DNA of 64,000 nt. Source: Nonomuraea sp. NBC_00507 (lineage in GTDB: Bacteria; Actinomycetota; Actinomycetes; Streptosporangiales; Streptosporangiaceae). This document shows positions 60,913 to 64,000 of the stretch, one piece after another (position 1 is the first letter of the stretch; each line of letters opens with the position of its first letter). The stretch lies in assembly GCF_036013525.1 (NCBI RefSeq), contig NZ_CP107853.1, forward strand, positions 3,720,001-3,784,000, written 5' to 3'. The position numbers and the translations under genes were made by a program. Under the pieces are notes generated by a model. The model had not been told where the DNA came from. It saw nothing but the letters and a program-made list of their open reading frames with translations, and made no database searches.

Positions 60913-63085
60913 GCTCGGCCGTGTGGGTGCGCCCGAGCGACCCGCCGAGCGCGACGGTGACGGCCGGATGTCCTCCCGGCCGTACCGACACGGTGTCGTC
61001 GGCCCGGGCGACGCCGCGTGCCGGGCGGTCGAGCGTCACGGTCACGGCGTCCACGGTCCGGCTCGGATCGGCCACGGCCACGACGACCCGCCCGCCGGCC
61101 CGCCGCACGAGCAGCGTGCAGGGCGCGTCCACGCGGACGCCGTCGACCTCGCCCGCCGCCCAGAACGTGGCGGCCAGCAACCCGCGCATCCGCACGGCCT
61201 GGACCAGCGTCGTATTGGCCGCCACCCGGATGGGACGCGACCCGCGGAAGGCGCGCGTGCGCTCGCGCGAGGCGTTCGGCAGCAGCACGTAGGAGTAGGA
61301 GGCGTCCACGGGGTCGACGCCGTGGTCGAACCAGAAGGTCACGTAGCGCCGCGTGACGGGGCGGGAGGCGCCACGCGTGTCCTCGCCCGCGTTGATGTCG
61401 CGCCATCTGGCCGTGCGCGTCTCGACCAGGGAATGCGCCCCCTCCATCACGTAGCCGCCGACGCCCGCCAGGTGCGCCCAGCCGTCCCCCAGGTACGGCT
61501 CCGCGTCCGTGGCCCGGTTCTCCACCACGGTCTCCACGGAGTGTCCGCCGGAGCCGGTGATGCCGCTGCCCAGCGCCACCACGGCCGTGTCCAGGCAGAA
61601 CCAGGACTTGCGCGCCCGCGGGCCCGCCCCGTCGCCGGTGAGCTCCATGGCGGCGGCGCCGTACCGGCCCTGGAGCACCGCGCCGCCGGCCCACGCGTTG
61701 TCCGGGCGGTCGGCGCGGAAGGACAGGTCCTCGCGCTCGCGGGTGTCCACCGTGGTGCCCGGCAGCCGGTACGGGTTCACCGTCGGCCAGAAGCCGTCGC
61801 CGAACTGGCCCAGGTCGCCCGTGTAGAGGTAGGTCATGCCGTCGCCGGTGTACCAGCCGTGCGGATTCTCCCCGTTGATCGCCTCGTAGGCCGCGACGCG
61901 CCGGGACGACAGGCTGATCGCGAACGACCAGCCGGGCCGCCGGTGCACCACCCGGTCCATCGACGGGAAGACGAAGTGCCCCACGGGCCCCGGGGCGGCC
62001 TCGATCGTCTTGTCGTCCAGCACCGCGACCGCCCGCCGGGTCTCCGGCACGTCCGCCCGCTCCAGATAGGAGTGGCGGCCGCCACGCTCGATCCAGCCCT
62101 TGGCCAGCTCCGCGAACCGGCCGCGGTACGGCTCCGGCGCGCAGCGCGCGAGCAGCAGCACGGCGCCGATCGCGGCGTGCCCGGCCACGCGGTCGGAGAA
62201 CCTCTGGCGGGTGACCGCCCGACCCCTCACGGTGTCCATCAGCAGCCCGTCGTGCACGAACGGGGCGAAGGACCGCTCGACCGCGTCGAGCACCACCGCC
62301 CGCCCGGGATCGGTCACCTCCCAGGGCGACCTGTGGAGCAGGGCCAGCGTGCCGGCGACCGCGATGAGCAGGGACAGCCCGTACGAGCCCGTGTAGGCCA
62401 CGTCCCCGTGCTGGATGAACGAGCCGTCGCGGTAGAAGCCGTCGCCGGACTCGACGTAGTGGAACACGCCGCCCCGCACGTCGGACAGCCCGTCGCGGGC
62501 CGCGGCCAGCTTGGCGGCGCTGCGCCCGGCCACGCCGCGCAACGCGACGATGTACGCCTTGTCCGCCAGGTTTGCCCCGGCCTCGCACGCCGCGGGGTTG
62601 CCGGCGCGGCGGCCGGCGTCCGGGCAGAACCGGTCGATCGCCCCCAGGTACGCCTCCAGCCTGCCGGCGTCGAGGCGGTCGCCGAGCAGCACGCAGGCGC
62701 GGCCCAGCTCGCCAGGCGTGCCGATCTCCCAGAACCACCAGTTGCCCGTCTCCGGGAGCCGCTCGTTGTAGTGGCGCTCGTAGAGCAGGTCGAGCGCCGC
62801 CACCACCCGTGCCGCGACGGCGTCGTCGCCGTGTTGCGCGGTGCCCGGCGTCGCCCACGCCGTGGCGATCCGCCGCAGCCGGCCGTAGCTGCCGCTCACG
62901 TTGCCCGGACTGTCGTCCAGCGGGAGGTCCGGCCAGGTCAAGCCGGGTGTCATCGCGGCCAGCCAGCCACCGGCCCGCTCGCTGAGCCGGGCCAGGGGGC
63001 CGGCGTAGACGGCGTCGGAGGTGTCGATGTCGCCGCCGGTGAGCAGGTCGAGCGCGGTCGCCCTGAGCGTGTCGAAGTCGTGCAT
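60872..63085 (-). CDS. Polysaccharide lyase family 8 protein without signal peptide
   Basis: 737 aa. An N-terminal alpha-toroid has GNWWFWEIGTP (114-124), the catalytic Asn172 in GANLADKAY, His226 and Tyr235 in SFIQHGDVAYTGSYG. The His-Tyr spacing of 9 and the Asn-His spacing match hyaluronate/chondroitin lyases. C-terminal beta-sandwich domains follow (GDGMTYLYTGDLGQ, DNAWAGGAVLQGRYG). It would cleave uronic-acid polysaccharides by beta-elimination. The N-terminus MHDFDTLRATALDLL has no signal sequence, unusual for PL8; either the export signal is lost or the enzyme acts inside. The next gene upstream is a crotonase. Confidence 0.88.
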   Translation of the reverse strand: MHDFDTLRATALDLLTGGDIDTSDAVYAGPLARLSERAGGWLAAMTPGLTWPDLPLDDSPGNVSGSYGRLRRIATAWATPGTAQHGDDAVAARVVAALDLLYERHYNERLPETGNWWFWEIGTPGELGRACVLLGDRLDAGRLEAYLGAIDRFCPDAGRRAGNPAACEAGANLADKAYIVALRGVAGRSAAKLAAARDGLSDVRGGVFHYVESGDGFYRDGSFIQHGDVAYTGSYGLSLLIAVAGTLALLHRSPWEVTDPGRAVVLDAVERSFAPFVHDGLLMDTVRGRAVTRQRFSDRVAGHAAIGAVLLLARCAPEPYRGRFAELAKGWIERGGRHSYLERADVPETRRAVAVLDDKTIEAAPGPVGHFVFPSMDRVVHRRPGWSFAISLSSRRVAAYEAINGENPHGWYTGDGMTYLYTGDLGQFGDGFWPTVNPYRLPGTTVDTREREDLSFRADRPDNAWAGGAVLQGRYGAAAMELTGDGAGPRARKSWFCLDTAVVALGSGITGSGGHSVETVVENRATDAEPYLGDGWAHLAGVGGYVMEGAHSLVETRTARWRDINAGEDTRGASRPVTRRYVTFWFDHGVDPVDASYSYVLLPNASRERTRAFRGSRPIRVAANTTLVQAVRMRGLLAATFWAAGEVDGVRVDAPCTLLVRRAGGRVVVAVADPSRTVDAVTVTLDRPARGVARADDTVSVRPGGHPAVTVALGGSLGRTHTAELSVYAPRSPGGGR

Positions 63086-63097
63086 CCGATGGCCGCG

Positions 63098-63874
63098 TCA
63101 CTCGCCGTGGAACGTGGGGCGTTCCTTGGCGAGGAAGGCGCGGGTGGCGTTCACATGGTCCTGTGTGGCGGCGCAGGCGTCTTGGAGCTCGGCTTCCACG
63201 GCCAGCGAGTCGGGCAGCGAGTGCGTCGCCGCGTAGGCCAGCGCGCGCTTGGTGGCCGCGTACGCCAGGGTCGGGCCCTGCGCGAGGCGCGCCGCCAACT
63301 CCTGGGCGGTCTTCAGCACGTCGTCCGGGGGCACCACGCGTGTGACCAGTCCCAGCTCCAGAGCGCGGGGCGCGTCGAGCGGCTCGCCCAGCAGCATCAG
63401 CTCGGCGGCGCGGCCCCGCCCCACCAGGCGCTGCAGCGTCCACGACGCGCCCGAGTCCGGCGCCAGGCCGATCCCGGCGAACGCCAGCGCGAACTTGGCC
63501 TTCTCCGAAGCGATCCGCAGGTCGCAGGCGAACGCCAGGGACGCGCCCGCGCCGGCGGCCACACCGTTGACCGCGGCCACGACCGGCTTGGGCATGGTGG
63601 CGATCAGCTCCACGATGGGGTTGTAGTGCCGGTGGACGGTGCCGGCCAGGCCGCGGCCCGCCTCCAGGTTGTCGGCGTGCTCGCGCAGGTCCTGGCCCGC
63701 GCAGAAAGCCCGCCCCGCGCCGGTGAGCAGAACGGCCCTGGCCGAGGGATCGCCCGCGGCCCGGCGCACCGCGTCGAGCAGGGCGTCCTTGAGCTCGGTG
63801 GTCAGCGAGTTCATCGCGTCGGGACGGTCGAGCGTGATGGTGGCGACGGCGTCGGTCACGTCATAACGGATCAA
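63098..63874 (-). CDS. Enoyl-CoA hydratase/isomerase (PaaG-like)
   Basis: 258-aa crotonase-fold enzyme. TTG start at 63874 overlaps the upstream stop (TTGA), so translation is coupled. CoA/oxyanion-hole segments are FCAGQDLREH and GVAAGAGASLAFACDL. The acidic residue is in GLAPDSGASW, where PaaG has Asp and classical hydratases have Glu. This and the PaaX-like neighbour point to a phenylacetate-type isomerase, though a generic acyl-CoA role is possible. Confidence 0.85.
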   Translation of the reverse strand: MIRYDVTDAVATITLDRPDAMNSLTTELKDALLDAVRRAAGDPSARAVLLTGAGRAFCAGQDLREHADNLEAGRGLAGTVHRHYNPIVELIATMPKPVVAAVNGVAAGAGASLAFACDLRIASEKAKFALAFAGIGLAPDSGASWTLQRLVGRGRAAELMLLGEPLDAPRALELGLVTRVVPPDDVLKTAQELAARLAQGPTLAYAATKRALAYAATHSLPDSLAVEAELQDACAATQDHVNATRAFLAKERPTFHGE

Positions 63875-64000
63875 GTCAACTCCCTGTCGACGAACGCGGC
63901 GGCTGCGGGCAGCAGCCGGGCGGCCTCCTGCTCGAAATAGGCTCTGGCCTTCTCACCGGGCCAGCCGGCGGGCAGCAGCTCGGGCGGCAGGCCGGGATCG
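63871..64000 (-). CDS. PaaX-family transcriptional regulator, C-terminal end only
   Basis: Forty-two codons before the stop read DPGLPPELLPAGWPGEKARA and then YFEQEAARLL. This matches the C-terminal end of PaaX regulators (DPxLPxELLPxxWPG). The rest lies beyond the window. It overlaps the start of the crotonase gene and would be its regulator. Confidence 0.65.
   Translation of the reverse strand, partial: DPGLPPELLPAGWPGEKARAYFEQEAARLLPAAAAFVDRELT

Noticed and set aside
60923..63940. 1,005-codon plus-strand frame opposite the PL8 lyase and crotonase genes
   Set aside because: Shadow frame spanning two real genes; no family resemblance.

Overview
The window is about 70 % GC actinobacterial DNA with dense, often overlapping genes, frequent GTG/TTG starts, a mycothiol gene (mshB), diaminopimelate genes and CU044_5270-type sigma/membrane pairs. 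Gene content resembles the Streptosporangiaceae (Nonomuraea-like). That placement is inference from gene content; there is no rRNA here.

Layout. 0-2.6 kb holds the end of a succinate dehydrogenase/fumarate reductase operon (sdhA partial, sdhB). 2.7-13 kb is a mixed accessory stretch: a TetR/oxidoreductase divergon with two copies of an operator, a mycoredoxin pseudogene, a DUF234-type ATPase, an ECF sigma factor with its membrane partner, a cupin, a Tat-exported multicopper oxidase, and a two-component system whose kinase is internally duplicated. 13-17.8 kb is a gene graveyard: two broken rtcB (RNA ligase) remnants on opposite strands, one still carrying the C-terminal end of an intein, plus IS110 transposase and serine-recombinase scraps, among a few intact small genes. 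17.8-20 kb has two APH-type kinases and an NmrA-like protein. 20-27.6 kb is the respiratory nitrate reductase operon narGHJI with a divergent nitrate transporter narK. 27.6-31.8 kb is a heterodimeric ABC exporter whose first subunit has lost its own ATP-binding residues and carries about 180 residues of repeat-built insert; tandem repeats also flank the pair. 31.9-35.5 kb has two exported or cytosolic peptidase-type hydrolases.

35.6-61 kb follows a conserved actinobacterial order, comparable to Mycobacterium tuberculosis mshB...fdxC-dapC...dapD-dapE-LOG...tagA: mshB, DUF6113, fdxA, dapC, dapD, dapE, two LOG proteins, a DivIVA-like protein and tag. It is interrupted by accessory genes: a Pro/Thr-repeat wall protein, a penicillin acylase, a second cysteinyl-tRNA synthetase-like enzyme, a methyltransferase and an orphan binding protein.

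The most unusual item is a three-gene cassette at 44.2-50.4 kb. A UvrD/Rep-type helicase with a RelE/ParE-like N-terminus lies between two paralogous proteins. One paralogue keeps a sigma-70 region-4 helix-turn-helix and winged-helix repeats. The other has lost that helix-turn-helix signature and gained a long Ala/Glu/Pro repeat linker. I know no described system with this composition.

The right edge has a signal-less PL8 polysaccharide lyase and a PaaX/PaaG-like pair that runs off the window. No rRNA, tRNA or CRISPR array was recognised.
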